53,843 nt of DNA, from NCBI GenBank assembly GCA_017463245.1, contig JAFTPN010000008.1, forward strand, positions 1 through 53,843. The letters are read 5' to 3'. This document shows positions 16,550 to 26,200 of the stretch, piece by piece (within the stretch, counting starts at the first letter, position 1; each line of letters starts with the position of its first letter). Position numbers and translations under genes: made by a program. The notes beneath the pieces are model-generated. The model did no database searches and was not told the origin of the DNA. It worked only from the letters and a program-made list of their open reading frames with translations. This DNA is from Clostridia bacterium (GTDB taxonomy: Bacteria > Bacillota > Clostridia > Christensenellales > Aristaeellaceae).

Positions 16550-19500
16550 TTACTGCCGCGGCACGGGGTACGCCTTGGCCTTGCCCAGGGCGTAGAGCCA
16601 CATTTCCTTCACCGGGGTATCGGTGATCTTCTCCAATGCGCGGGCGTACCACTCCAGCTGCATGGCGTAGCGCTGGATGAAAGCTTCCTCGTCGTCGATA
16701 CGGTCAGTCTTGTAATCCAGCAGCACCCAGCCGCCATCTTCCAGAAAAGCGCAGTCGATGACGCCTTGCAAAAGGGTATCGCCCTCCATGCGCAGGTTGA
16801 AGCTCCACTCCCGGCGCACCTGCTGGCTTTGCAGCATCCGCTGGGCAATGGGGCTTTGGTAGAACTGCATCAGGCTGCGGTGGCTGATCACGTCCGCTTC
16901 CTCTTTGGAGATGCAGCCCAGCTCCATCAGGCGATGCAGCTCCTGCCACAGGCCTTCGCTGATGCTGCCCTGCAGCGCTTGCAGGTCGATGAGGGACAGT
17001 ACCCTGTGAATCACCGTGCCGCGCTCGGCGCCGGTCATGCGCTTTTCTTCCATAAAGGCCGGGCGGGCGGGCAGGTCGCTGAGGCGCAGCGGGGAGATGA
17101 TCTCCTCCGGCTGGCGCTTGTCCTCCATGTCCTCATCGCTGTCGGTGAGGGGCATGGGATCGTGCAGCACATTCTTCTTGGCAAGGCTGCTGACGGAGGT
17201 CTTGAGGGGGGTGTTTTCGGCCTGGTGATAGATGCCCTCCCACTCTATCCCCATTTGTTCCACAGCCCCCACGGAAACCACGGAATCAAGCCACTTTGCC
17301 AGGCTGTGGATAACCTTGTTTTTTTCCACAGCTTGCGCTGCAAAATTGCTCCAAACCCTTATTTTCCAAGGGTTTGCGTCCTGTGGATAACCTGTGGATT
17401 GTTCCTGTGTAATACTCTGCATCACCCAGTCCAGCATGCTTGTGGCCGACCAGATCCGATAGGCGCTGCGGGGCATTTTCCAGCTGGTTTTTCCTTCTGC
17501 CGAGGCACAGCCGATGAGGATCAGCCGCTCCCTGGCGCGGGTCATGGCGACGTATAGCAGGCGGGCTCGCTCGGCCTTTTCGTCCAGGAGGCGCTGCACC
17601 TCAAAAGCGTCGTCCCCCAGGGTGTCCCGGCGAATGTTCAACCTGTGGTTCACATAAGGCAGGCATACGCCCAGCTGGGCGTGCATCTTCAGCCCGGTGC
17701 GCTTGGGCAGGTGGATTTTGCTGCTCATGCGCAGGCAGAACACCACGGGGAATTCCAGGCCCTTGCTCTTGTGGATGGTCATGATGCGCACCAGGTTTTC
17801 GCTTTCGCCCAGGGTCTTGGCGCTGCGGCTGTCCCCTGCCTGCTGCTGGCTGTCGATCTGCTTGAGGAACCCGCCCAGCGTAACGCCGCCGTTGTCCTCA
17901 TACTCCGCAGCCCGCTGGCACAAAAGCCGCAGGTTGGCCTGCCGCAGTTCTCCCTCCGGTAATGCTCCACAAGAGGCGTAGAAGCCGCTTTCCCGCAGGA
18001 TGTACCACAGGAAGTCTTTGATGGGCATGATCTCCGCCCGGAAGCGCCATTCCTGCAGCTGCGCCCAAATGGCGCTGCACCTTTGCCCCAGGGGCGTTTC
18101 CTGCTGGCAGCACTCCTGGAATGCCACGTGGAACGGCACGTCCCGCCCGGTTTTGCACAGGCGCACGTCGGCCAGCTGCTGGTCGGTCATGCGGAAGGGC
18201 GTCATTTTCAGGGTAGCCAGCAGCGGCACATCCTGCATGGGGTTGTCCAACACGCTGAGCAGCGCCGTGATGGTCTTGATCTCCGGCAGGCCGAAGTAGC
18301 TTTCCGCGCCGTCGAAATACACCGGCACGCCCTGCTGCTGCAAAAGTTCTGCCAGGGCAGAGCCCACCCGCGCCACCTTGGGCAGCAGGATCACCATGTC
18401 CCGGTATTGGTACGGGCGGCGCACGCCCTTGTCCTCGAAGGATTGAGTCAGCAGGAACTTGATGCGCTGCACCAGCACCTGGCTTTCCGCCTCCAGGTCC
18501 TTCACCGACTCATCCTCATCGGCGGTGGTGTCCAGCAGGTGGATTTCCACGGCGGGGTCGTCCTCGGTTTCTCGGCCGGGGATCAATTCATCCTCCGGCA
18601 GATAGTCGATCTCCGTCACGTCGGTCATCATGGTCTGGCGGAAAACACGGTTGGTGGCGTCCAGCACAGCGGCGCGGGAGCGGAAGTTCTTTTGCAGGAA
18701 AATGCGGCGCTCCCGGGCGTTTTCTTCATCAGAAAAGGTGCGCATGCGGTGCAGAAACAGGGTGGGATCGGCCAAACGGAAGCGGTAGATGGACTGCTTC
18801 ACGTCACCCACCATGAACAGGCAGCTTTGTTCCCCGTGGATGTTCTGCAAAATGGCGTCCTGCACGGCGGAAACGTCCTGGCATTCGTCCACAAAAATGT
18901 GGTCATAATCCTGCTGAAGCTTGGCGCGGAGTGCGTCCTGGCGCAGAATGGTCAACGTCATTTGCTCCAGGTCGTTGAAGTCCACCACGTTCTGCTGCAA
19001 TTTATAGGCGGCAAAGTGCTGCTGGGTACGCTTCACCAGCGCGGCCAACCCCCGCAGCAATTGCTGCATGGCGGCAAACTCCATGGTCAGCCGCTGGGGA
19101 TCCAGCCTCAGGCCCTCGGTGGTGTCCTTCACCAGCGCTTTCATCTGGTCGCGCACCTTGGTGTAGCGCTTCTTCCATTCCTTCTGCTCTTCGGTGAGAC
19201 CCTTGCAAACCACAGCTTTTTTGAACGCAAAGGTAGACAGCGCTTCCACCATGTCCAGCGGAGAGCCTGCGTCCAGGCTCATCAGCTTGTCGTAGGCTTC
19301 CTGGTCGGCCAGCCATGTTTCACGTAGAACAGGCACGGCATCGGGCTCGTCGAACATCTCGTCCTGCGTTTGCAGCAGCATCCCCAGGCCTTGCAGCTGG
19401 CGGGCGGAGTGGTTCACCAGCGTCATGTACCAGGGGTGATGCTCGTAGGGCTGCTGGGTGATGGCGGCGATGTGCTCATCCAGCCAGGCGAAGGGCTCCG

Positions 19501-20023
19501 GCAGGGACATGAGGAAGGTGTACAGCCGCCCGGTCATGTCGCGGATCTCCTGCTGATCGAAGCTGTCCGCAAAGGCCTGGAAGTCCTTGCCCTTTTCTTC
19601 CAGCAGCTCGTTCATGGCATCGCAGAAGGCCTGCTCAAACAGGGTCTGCTGCTGCTGTTCATCGCAGATGCGGGTCAGCGGGTCAACGCCCACAGCCTGA
19701 AAATCGTTGCGGATGATCTTCTGGCAGAAGGCGTGGATGGTGGAAATTTCAGCAGACTCCAGGTCGTCCAGCGCCTGGGTCATGTGCTCCGGGTCGCTTT
19801 GGGCCTCCTTGGCGATGCGCTGATTCAGCCGCTGGCGCATTTCTGCCGCGGCGGCCCGGGTAAAGGTGACGATGAGCATCCGATCCAGCCGATAGCCCTC
19901 CCGCACCAGACCCACGATGCGCTCCACCAGCACGGCGGTTTTGCCGGAGCCTGCGGCAGCGCTGACCAATATGGTGTGGTTGCGGGCGTCGATGGCCGAC
20001 TGCTGTTCCTTTGTCCAGGGCAT
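16550..20023 (-). CDS. addA: ATP-dependent helicase/nuclease subunit A
   Basis: 1157 residues, a near-normal AddA length. UvrD/Rep-type helicase motifs: Walker A AAAGSGKTAV (about residue 23), the Walker B region IFVDECQDVS, QKNFRSR, motif V MTIHKSKGLEFPVV and motif VI VAMTRARERL. The C-terminal RecB-like nuclease has GVIDCAFLEDG and DYKTDR. AddAB resects double-strand breaks to start recombination. GGAGG precedes ATG 20023. AddB, the usual partner directly upstream, is not in the window. A degenerate linker (residues about 870-925) carries several DnaA boxes in its DNA. The PHP gene follows closely. Confidence 0.96.
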   Translation of the reverse strand: MPWTKEQQSAIDARNHTILVSAAAGSGKTAVLVERIVGLVREGYRLDRMLIVTFTRAAAAEMRQRLNQRIAKEAQSDPEHMTQALDDLESAEISTIHAFCQKIIRNDFQAVGVDPLTRICDEQQQQTLFEQAFCDAMNELLEEKGKDFQAFADSFDQQEIRDMTGRLYTFLMSLPEPFAWLDEHIAAITQQPYEHHPWYMTLVNHSARQLQGLGMLLQTQDEMFDEPDAVPVLRETWLADQEAYDKLMSLDAGSPLDMVEALSTFAFKKAVVCKGLTEEQKEWKKRYTKVRDQMKALVKDTTEGLRLDPQRLTMEFAAMQQLLRGLAALVKRTQQHFAAYKLQQNVVDFNDLEQMTLTILRQDALRAKLQQDYDHIFVDECQDVSAVQDAILQNIHGEQSCLFMVGDVKQSIYRFRLADPTLFLHRMRTFSDEENARERRIFLQKNFRSRAAVLDATNRVFRQTMMTDVTEIDYLPEDELIPGRETEDDPAVEIHLLDTTADEDESVKDLEAESQVLVQRIKFLLTQSFEDKGVRRPYQYRDMVILLPKVARVGSALAELLQQQGVPVYFDGAESYFGLPEIKTITALLSVLDNPMQDVPLLATLKMTPFRMTDQQLADVRLCKTGRDVPFHVAFQECCQQETPLGQRCSAIWAQLQEWRFRAEIMPIKDFLWYILRESGFYASCGALPEGELRQANLRLLCQRAAEYEDNGGVTLGGFLKQIDSQQQAGDSRSAKTLGESENLVRIMTIHKSKGLEFPVVFCLRMSSKIHLPKRTGLKMHAQLGVCLPYVNHRLNIRRDTLGDDAFEVQRLLDEKAERARLLYVAMTRARERLILIGCASAEGKTSWKMPRSAYRIWSATSMLDWVMQSITQEQSTGYPQDANPWKIRVWSNFAAQAVEKNKVIHSLAKWLDSVVSVGAVEQMGIEWEGIYHQAENTPLKTSVSSLAKKNVLHDPMPLTDSDEDMEDKRQPEEIISPLRLSDLPARPAFMEEKRMTGAERGTVIHRVLSLIDLQALQGSISEGLWQELHRLMELGCISKEEADVISHRSLMQFYQSPIAQRMLQSQQVRREWSFNLRMEGDTLLQGVIDCAFLEDGGWVLLDYKTDRIDDEEAFIQRYAMQLEWYARALEKITDTPVKEMWLYALGKAKAYPVPRQ
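17256..17401. other. DnaA-box cluster inside addA
   Basis: Two perfect TGTGGATAA boxes (17305-17313 and 17382-17390), one-mismatch boxes at 17322-17330 (TTTTCCACA) and 17393-17401 (TGTGGATTG), and a weaker one at 17256-17264. They fall in a poorly conserved linker of AddA. Confidence 0.6.
19316..19331. promoter_or_regulatory. Degenerate parS-like site inside addA
   Basis: TGTTTCACGTAGAACA, two mismatches from the perfect palindrome. It may be a weak ParB site or a coincidence. Confidence 0.4.
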
Positions 20024-20041
20024 ATCATCACCTCCAACACG

Positions 20042-20070
20042 ATTTTACCATAGTGTTTCACGTGAAACAA
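20042..20070 (-). promoter_or_regulatory. Probable addA promoter
   Basis: On the minus strand: TTGTTT (20065-20070), 17 bp spacer, TAAAAT (20042-20047), about 20 nt before the start codon. The spacer and -35 are largely parS sequence. Confidence 0.6.
20054..20069. promoter_or_regulatory. parS site (perfect palindrome)
   Basis: TGTTTCACGTGAAACA, an exact fully symmetric parS, lying between recF and addA and overlapping the likely addA promoter. Confidence 0.92.
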
Positions 20071-20225
20071 GCGGTTTTCTGTGATACTTATAAAAATATC
20101 ATATTCAATGTTTCTGTATTCCTTTGTTTTCAACAGTTTTTATCAATATTGACGTCTGAAATGTACAAATACGTCCATCAGCGACCCCATCTTCAAAAAG
20201 AAGATTGATTTTCGTTTTCACGGCG

Positions 20226-20265
20226 GGACGAAAATTGCCCGATTTTTGCTGCAAAATCGGGCAAT
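20226..20265 (-). terminator. Terminator after recF
   Basis: 12 bp stem TTGCCCGATTTT/AAAATCGGGCAA (20235-20264), followed on the minus strand by TTTTCG. It separates dnaN-recF from addA. Confidence 0.85.
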
Positions 20266-21440
20266 CAGGTGAAATCGGGGTCGGAAATCTCCACCGCAGG
20301 TCTATGCACTTGTTCGCCCTGGCTGATCTCCGTAATAGTGGCGCTGGCATTTTCTCCCATGGACACATGGTAGCTGCGGCGCTCGCGGCAGCCCTCCAGG
20401 TCGCTTTCGTCCGTGCAGGTGATGAAGGTCTGCACTCCGCTGATTTCTTCCAGCAGGCGGGTGCGGCGGGTCATGTCCAGCTCGCTCATCACGTCGTCAA
20501 GAAGAAGGATGGGCGCCTCCCCCGTCTGCTGGCGGAACACCTCCAGCTGGGCAAGCTTCATGCTCAGGGCGGCGGTGCGGATCTGCCCCTGTGAAGCAAA
20601 GAGCTTCATCTCCCGGCCGGAAAGGGTGAGGGCGATATCTTCCCGGTGAATGCCGAAGGTGGTGGTGGCGCGGAACATATCCTCCTGGCGGTTCTTCCGC
20701 AGCTGCGCCTTCACCTGGCCGGGGATGTCCTCCAGGCTGTTCAGGCAGCAGACATAACGCATGGAGAACTTTTCCTGCTCCCGCCCGCTGATGGCGCGGT
20801 ACTTTTCCGCCGCGCAGGCTGCCACCTGCTCCAACACCTTGTGGCGCATGGTCACAATGGTCTGGCAGGGTCGCGCCATGGCTTCTTCAAAAGCGTCCAG
20901 CATGGCAATATCGCAATGTGCGCCCTTCTTGATCTCCTTCAATATGGCGTTGCGCTGCTCCAAAGCCTTGTTATACTGCTGCAAGGCCACGAAATAGCCC
21001 GTGGAGAGCTGACTAAGCAGCATATCCAGGAAGCGGCGGCGAATGGAGGGACCCTCCTTCACCAGCATCAGGTCTTCCGGGGAGAAAATGACGCATTGCA
21101 GCTTGCCCATCATGTCGCTGATGCGGTCAGCCCGCTTGCGGTCAAGGAAAATCTGTTTCTTTTTGCTTTCGCCTGGGGTCAGCTTGACGACTACATCCAC
21201 CTTCACGCCGGACTTGCGCACCTGCACGCCGCAGGCTGCCATGGCAGCACCCTTGCGCACCACTTCCCTGTCGATGGAGGTGCGGTGGCTGCGTCCCAGC
21301 GCGCAATAATGAACGGCTTCCAGCAAGTTGGTCTTGCCGGAGCCGTTCTGTCCGAAAAGGATGTTGATCCCCGGATGAGGAGCTAAGCTCAGCTCCTCAT
21401 AATTCCGGAAATCATGCAGTTTCAAGCTTTCAATAATCAT
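20265..21440 (-). CDS. recF: DNA replication and repair protein RecF
   Basis: 391 residues, slightly longer than usual because of a C-terminal extension. SMC-like ATPase: N-terminal KLHDFRNYEEL, Walker A GQNGSGKTNLLEA (about residue 30), signature ASQGQIRTAALSMKLAQ and Walker B ILLLDDVMSELD. RecF loads RecA at gaps with RecOR. Its ATG lies 1 nt after the dnaN stop, so translation is probably coupled; dnaN-recF is a standard origin-proximal pair. Confidence 0.97.
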   Translation of the reverse strand: MIIESLKLHDFRNYEELSLAPHPGINILFGQNGSGKTNLLEAVHYCALGRSHRTSIDREVVRKGAAMAACGVQVRKSGVKVDVVVKLTPGESKKKQIFLDRKRADRISDMMGKLQCVIFSPEDLMLVKEGPSIRRRFLDMLLSQLSTGYFVALQQYNKALEQRNAILKEIKKGAHCDIAMLDAFEEAMARPCQTIVTMRHKVLEQVAACAAEKYRAISGREQEKFSMRYVCCLNSLEDIPGQVKAQLRKNRQEDMFRATTTFGIHREDIALTLSGREMKLFASQGQIRTAALSMKLAQLEVFRQQTGEAPILLLDDVMSELDMTRRTRLLEEISGVQTFITCTDESDLEGCRERRSYHVSMGENASATITEISQGEQVHRPAVEISDPDFT

Positions 21441-21441
21441 T

Positions 21442-22557
21442 TTACTGGAACACGCGCACCGGCAGGATCAGGTACAGGTACTGGTCACCCTCCTGGGGGC
21501 AGACCACGCAGGGACTGACGTTGCTGTTGAACTTCATGCACAGCTCGTCGTCGGTGATGTTGCGGATCACGTCGGTGATGTACTTGGCGTTGAAGGCGAT
21601 CTCGATGGGGTCGCCCTGGAGGGAGGCTTCCATTTCTTCCAGCACGTCGCCCAATTCAGCATTGGAGGTAATGGTGAGGCCTTCGGTGTTGAAAGACATA
21701 CGGATCAGGTTGTTCTTGCCCTCGCGCGCCATGAGGCTGGCACGGTCGATGGCATTCTGCACCTGGGAGCGGTCTGCCTTGGCCTGGGTCTTGAAGGCGG
21801 GAGGCAAAATTTTGCGGTAGTCGATGTACTCGCCCGCCAGCAGCACGGTGGACAGGCGGGTGTTGCCGAAGGTGGCCTGCATGCGGGTCTTATCGATGAG
21901 CAGGGTGCAGAACTCCTCCTCGTCCAGGAGGATTTTGCTCAGCTCGTTCAGCACGCGGCCGGGGATCACGGCCTTCAGGGTCTCCTGCTCGGCGGGGAGC
22001 TGGAAGGGCTGGAACACCTTCTGCATGGCCAGGCGGAAACCATCCAGGGCAACCATGCGGGCTTCGGCCTGGGTGACCTCCAGCAGGCAGCCGGTGAGGA
22101 TCTGACGGCTCTCGTCGGTGGCGATGGCAAACACCACGCGGCTGATCATTTCCCGCAGCTTATTCTGGGGGATCTTCACCGTGGTACCGGCGTCCACCTC
22201 GGCCATTTCGGGGTATTCCATGGGGTTCATGCCGGCCAGGTTGGACTTGGAATTCATGCAGCGGATGGAAGCGGAATGGTTCTCGTTGACCTTGATGGTC
22301 ACGGTGCCGCCGGGGAGCTTGCGCACCAGCTCGGTAAAGAGCTTGCCGGGCAGCACAACGCGGCCGGGCTCCTTCACGTCGCCGGTGAGCAGGCTTTCGA
22401 TGGACAGGCTGCCATCGGAGCAGGTGAGGGTGATGCCATCGCTGTTGGCGTCCACCAGCACGCCCTCGAGAATTTGCTTGGCAGGTCTTGCTGCCAGCGC
22501 ACGGGTTACGGTATTCAGGCCGTCCAGCAGATCCTGGGCGTTCATGGTGATAAGCAT
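21442..22557 (-). CDS. dnaN: DNA polymerase III sliding clamp (beta subunit)
   Basis: 371 residues, standard length. Three-domain beta clamp features are visible: NAQDLLDGLNTVTRALAARPAKQILEGVLV at the N-terminus (shown in part: LLDGLNTVTRALAA), the middle EMISRVVFAIATDESRQILTG block (part: FAIATDESRQILTG) and the C-terminal YLYLILPVR. It holds the polymerase on DNA. AGAGGA precedes ATG 22557; ATG 22545 is a less likely alternative. The region just upstream has origin features where dnaA or oriC would normally lie. Confidence 0.97.
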   Translation of the reverse strand: MLITMNAQDLLDGLNTVTRALAARPAKQILEGVLVDANSDGITLTCSDGSLSIESLLTGDVKEPGRVVLPGKLFTELVRKLPGGTVTIKVNENHSASIRCMNSKSNLAGMNPMEYPEMAEVDAGTTVKIPQNKLREMISRVVFAIATDESRQILTGCLLEVTQAEARMVALDGFRLAMQKVFQPFQLPAEQETLKAVIPGRVLNELSKILLDEEEFCTLLIDKTRMQATFGNTRLSTVLLAGEYIDYRKILPPAFKTQAKADRSQVQNAIDRASLMAREGKNNLIRMSFNTEGLTITSNAELGDVLEEMEASLQGDPIEIAFNAKYITDVIRNITDDELCMKFNSNVSPCVVCPQEGDQYLYLILPVRVFQ

Positions 22558-22583
22558 GGGATCATCCTCTCTTGGTTCTTCTT

Positions 22584-22860
22584 CTATATTATATAATAAT
22601 CAGCAGTAGTAGTAGGGGGTGTGAAAACTGTGGAAAAGGGATTTGAAGCTTGTGGTTACCTCATTTTCAGGGGTGGATGATTTGTGGATAGGTGTTCACT
22701 TTTTCCACCCCATATGTGGAGTATTTTTCTCCTTCATGATTATATTCCATGAATGGGGAAATGATTCCTTCTTTCAGGGGGAAGATTGTGGCGGTTTTTG
22801 GTGGTTTATCCACAGAATTAACAGGGTGTGGAGGAATGTTTGTGTGGATAAAGGGGTTTT
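22584..22860. other. Candidate oriC unwinding region (DUE, DnaA-trio, DnaA boxes)
   Basis: Directly upstream of dnaN, in order: an all-A/T stretch (22585-22600); CAGCAGTAGTAGTAG (22601-22615), a DnaA-trio in the right polarity; GGGG (22616-22619); TGTGAAAAC and TGTGGAAAA back to back (22620-22637); then TGTGGATAG (22683-22691), TTTTCCACC (22701-22709), perfect TTATCCACA (22806-22814) and perfect TGTGGATAA (22843-22851). This order matches the basal unwinding system described for Bacillus subtilis oriC. No ORF with a ribosome site lies here. Confidence 0.7.
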
Positions 22861-22895
22861 GCAGCTTGCATCAGAGCGCCGCTTGGCGGGGTAGA

Positions 22896-22986
22896 TGTAG
22901 GGGCGAACTGTGTTCGCCCGTTACGTTGCATTTTCTGCCTACTGGGCATATGTGCGGCAGGCGGGCGATCGCAGATCGCCCCTACA
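22896..22986. repeat. Family-1 element, full copy (91 bp)
   Basis: Same orientation as the 6262 copy: left arm GGGCGAAC/GTTCGCCC, right arm GGGCGATC/GATCGCCC with a GCA loop. Confidence 0.85.
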
Positions 22987-23022
22987 TTTTACACAACTAA
23001 GTAGCTTGGCAAGGAATGCGGC

Positions 23023-23073
23023 TTTCCACCTCATCAGTCGCCTAAAGGCGACAGCTTCCCCTCAAGGGGAAGC
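23023..23073. repeat. Family-2 half element (TTTCCACCTCATC type)
   Basis: Starts TTTCCACCTCATCAG, then a GTCGCC/GGCGAC hairpin and a CTTCCCCTCAAGGGGAAG hairpin. Related to the pair at 27031-27148. Confidence 0.7.
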
Positions 23074-23106
23074 CATGGTGCGTGGTCAAGCAAAAGCCAC
23101 TCCCCC

Positions 23107-23226
23107 GCGTCGCGGCGCAACCGTATTTGCGCCGTGACCCCTGCTTATGTGCGTACGAAACGCCCTCCCCGAAGGGGAGTCCAGAGGGTAGAAGACCCTC
23201 TGGTGGGGTTAAGGGGCAACGCCCCT
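23107..23226 (+). repeat. Composite hairpin element, copy B (families 3 and 4)
   Basis: GCGTCGC flank, stem GGCGCAA/TTGCGCC (23114-23133) around CCGTAT, GTGACCCC, then CCAGAGGGT and AAGGGGC/GCCCCTT small-loop hairpins. The last hairpin touches the smc stop codon and could end the smc transcript. Confidence 0.75.
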
Positions 23227-26200
23227 TATTCCTTGTAGTCCTGCAACGATACGGAGACCATTTTGGAGACGCCTTGTTCCTCCATGGCGACGCCGTAGAG
23301 GGCGTTGCAGCGCTCCATGGTACCTTTGCGGTGGGTGACGACGATGAACTGGGTGCCCTGGCTGTATTCCTGGAGGTAATCGGCGTAGTAGCCGATATTG
23401 GCGTCGTCCAGGGCGGCTTCGATCTCGTCGAGGATACAGAAGGGGGTGGGTTTCAGCTTCAGCATGGCGAAGAGGATGGCGATGGCCGTCAGCGCGCGCT
23501 CGCCGCCGGAGAGCAGGGAAAGCAGCTGGAGCTTCTTGCCCGGGGGCTGGGCGTTGACTTCGATGCCGCAATTCAGCGGGTCGGAGGGGTCCATCAGCGT
23601 CAATTCGGCCTTGCCGCCGCCGAAGAGGCGGGTGAAGGTCTCGGAAAAGTATACTTGCAGCTTGCTGAAATTATCCACAAAAGTGGTTTCCATTTGCTCA
23701 AGCAGGCGGTTGATCAGCTCCCGCAGGTCGTTTTCGGCCTGGCGCAGGTCTTCCTGCTGGGCGGTCAGCTCGTCAAAGCGCTCCTTGGTGCTGGCGTATT
23801 CCTCCACGGCGTTGACGTTGACATTGCCCAGGGCGCGAATCTGGCTCATGAGCTGAGCGGCGCGGCGGTCGGATTCCACCACGTCAAAGCCCTCGGTGAT
23901 GCGGAACTCCTCCGCACCGGCGTAGGTGACTTCATAGCTGTTCCAGATGCGATCCTGCATGACGCGAAGGTCGCTGTCCACCTTGGAGCGGGCAAGCTCT
24001 GTGCGGTGGACGCGGTCGGCGTCGCGGTTGTGCACCTGGTGCAGGTTTTCCATGTCGGTGAGCACGTCGCGGAGCTTCTCCTGGGTGGCGGCGCGGCGGG
24101 TCTCCAGGGACTGCGCCACCTGCTCCTGACGGCGCTGCTCCAGCTGGCGGGTCTCCACCAGGGCGGTGGTGCGGGCAATCTCGGTCAGATCCTGCTGATC
24201 CATGTCATCCATGGCGGCAAGCTGCTCGGTGCGGCGCTCCATTTCGCGGAGAATCTGACTGCGATCCTGCTCGTAGCGGGTGGTATCCTTGTGCAGAATG
24301 TCCAGCTGGTGGCGCAGGTCGCTGAGCTGCAGGGTGCGGGTCATGACCCGGTCGGAGGCCTCGGCGGCCTGCTGGCGGGCGGTGTATAGCGCTTCTTGCA
24401 GCTGGGCGGTTTTTTCCTCCATGGCGGTCTGGTCAAGCTGCGCGTCGCCGCTGAGCTGTCCAATGCTCTCCAGCTGCTGGTCGATCTGCTCGATGGACTC
24501 CTGCAGCTGCACGGTGGCCAGCTCGGTCTGCTCCATGCGGGCGCGGTGGTTGTTCAGCTCGGTGCGGGCGGCGTCCTCGCGCTCGGTCTCGCGGGCCACG
24601 GCGATCTCCTGCTGGTGCAGGGCGTTGGTGGCCTCCTGCACGGAGAGCTTCAGGCCGTTTTTCTTCTGCTGCTCCTGCTGCAATTCATTGCGCAGGGTAT
24701 CCAGCCTGGCTTTGCCTTCCTGCAAGCGCTGGGTGAGTTCTTTCAGCTCGCGCTCGCGACCCAGCAGGTTCACCATCTTGGACTGGGTGGAACCGCCGGT
24801 CATGGAGCCGCCGGAGTGCATCACGTCGCCCTCCAGGGTCACCAGGCGGAAGGTGTGGTTGCCTGCGCGCATGATGGGAATGCCGTGATCCAGGTTGTCG
24901 GCGATCACGGTGCGCCCCAGCAGGTTTTCAATGATGCCCCGGTATTCCGGCGCGCACTTCACCAGGTCGGCAGCGATGCCGATGCAGCCGGGGAGCTTCA
25001 GCGCCTGACGCTCCTTGTCGTTCAGGAGCTTGGAGCGCACGGTGGTCTGGGGCAGGAAGGTGGCACGGCCAAGGCGATTCTGACGGAGGTAGTTGATGAG
25101 CTCCTTGGCGGTGTTTTCGTTGTCGGTCACAATGTTCTGCTGCGCCGCGCCCAGCGCCATGTCGATGGCAGTCTCATACTGCTGAGGCACGGAGATCAGC
25201 TGCGCCAGCACGCCGCGAACGCCGGAAATTTGGCGCTCCTTGGCATAGGAAACGGCGCGGCGGACGGAGTTGTTGTAGCCCTCCATTTCCCGGGTCATTT
25301 CTGCCAGCAGCTTCTGGCGGCTCTGGGCGGCTTGCAGGTTGGAGGCCAGCTGTTCGGCCTGATTGCGGATCTGGATCAGCGCGGCGTCGGAAACCTGCAG
25401 CTCGTCCTGCCTGGCTTTCAGGGCATCGGCCAGCACCTGCTGGTGATCCTTTTCTGCTTGCAGTCGCTCCCCTGCCTCGTTGGCGGCCAGCTCCAGGCGG
25501 ATTTCCTCTTCCTTCAGCGCATCGGTGGACGTGCTGATCTCCGCCAGGCGGGCTTCCATCTGGGAGCGCATGGTTTTCAGGCGGGTCTGGTCGTTCTTCA
25601 CGGCATTGAGCCGGTTCATGGCGGTCATGATGGCCGCCTTGTGGGCTTCCAGCGCCTCGTCGGCTGCGGCTTCCTGTTCCTCGGCAGAGGACGCATCAGC
25701 CTTGGCCTTTTCCAGGGCGGCTTCCGCCTGCTGCACCAGGGCTTCCTGGGCGTTGGATTCATCCTCGCTGCGGGTGAACAGGTCGTCCAGCTCCTGCAAG
25801 CGGTGCTGGCTGTCGTTCTGCTCATCCAGGATGCGCTGCCGGTTTTCCTGGCGGGTCTCCCGGCGGCTGTTCAGGGCGGAAAGGGTGTTCTGCGCCTCGT
25901 GAACGGACTCCGCGCAGGCCATCAGGCCATTGCGGGCGGCGGTGATCTTCTCTTCCAGCTGGGCGATCTCCGTTTGATGGGCGTCTCGCAGCTGGGTCTT
26001 TTCGGCCAGGGCGACCTCGGTATCGTCCAGCACGGCGCGGAGGTTCATCAGCTCCGTGTCCAGCTCGGCCAGGCGCTCCTTGGCGCGGTCGGAACGGACA
26101 AGGAACAGGTTCAAATCGAGGATCTTTAATTCGGAAGACAGCTCAATGTACTCCCGGGCGTTGCGCGCCTGCTCCTCCAGGGGCTTGAGCTGGCGGTTCA

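Noticed and set aside
18122-18137. CACGTG-containing stretch in addA as another parS
   Set aside because: Only the central hexamer and a few flanking bases match; at least four mismatches to the parS consensus.
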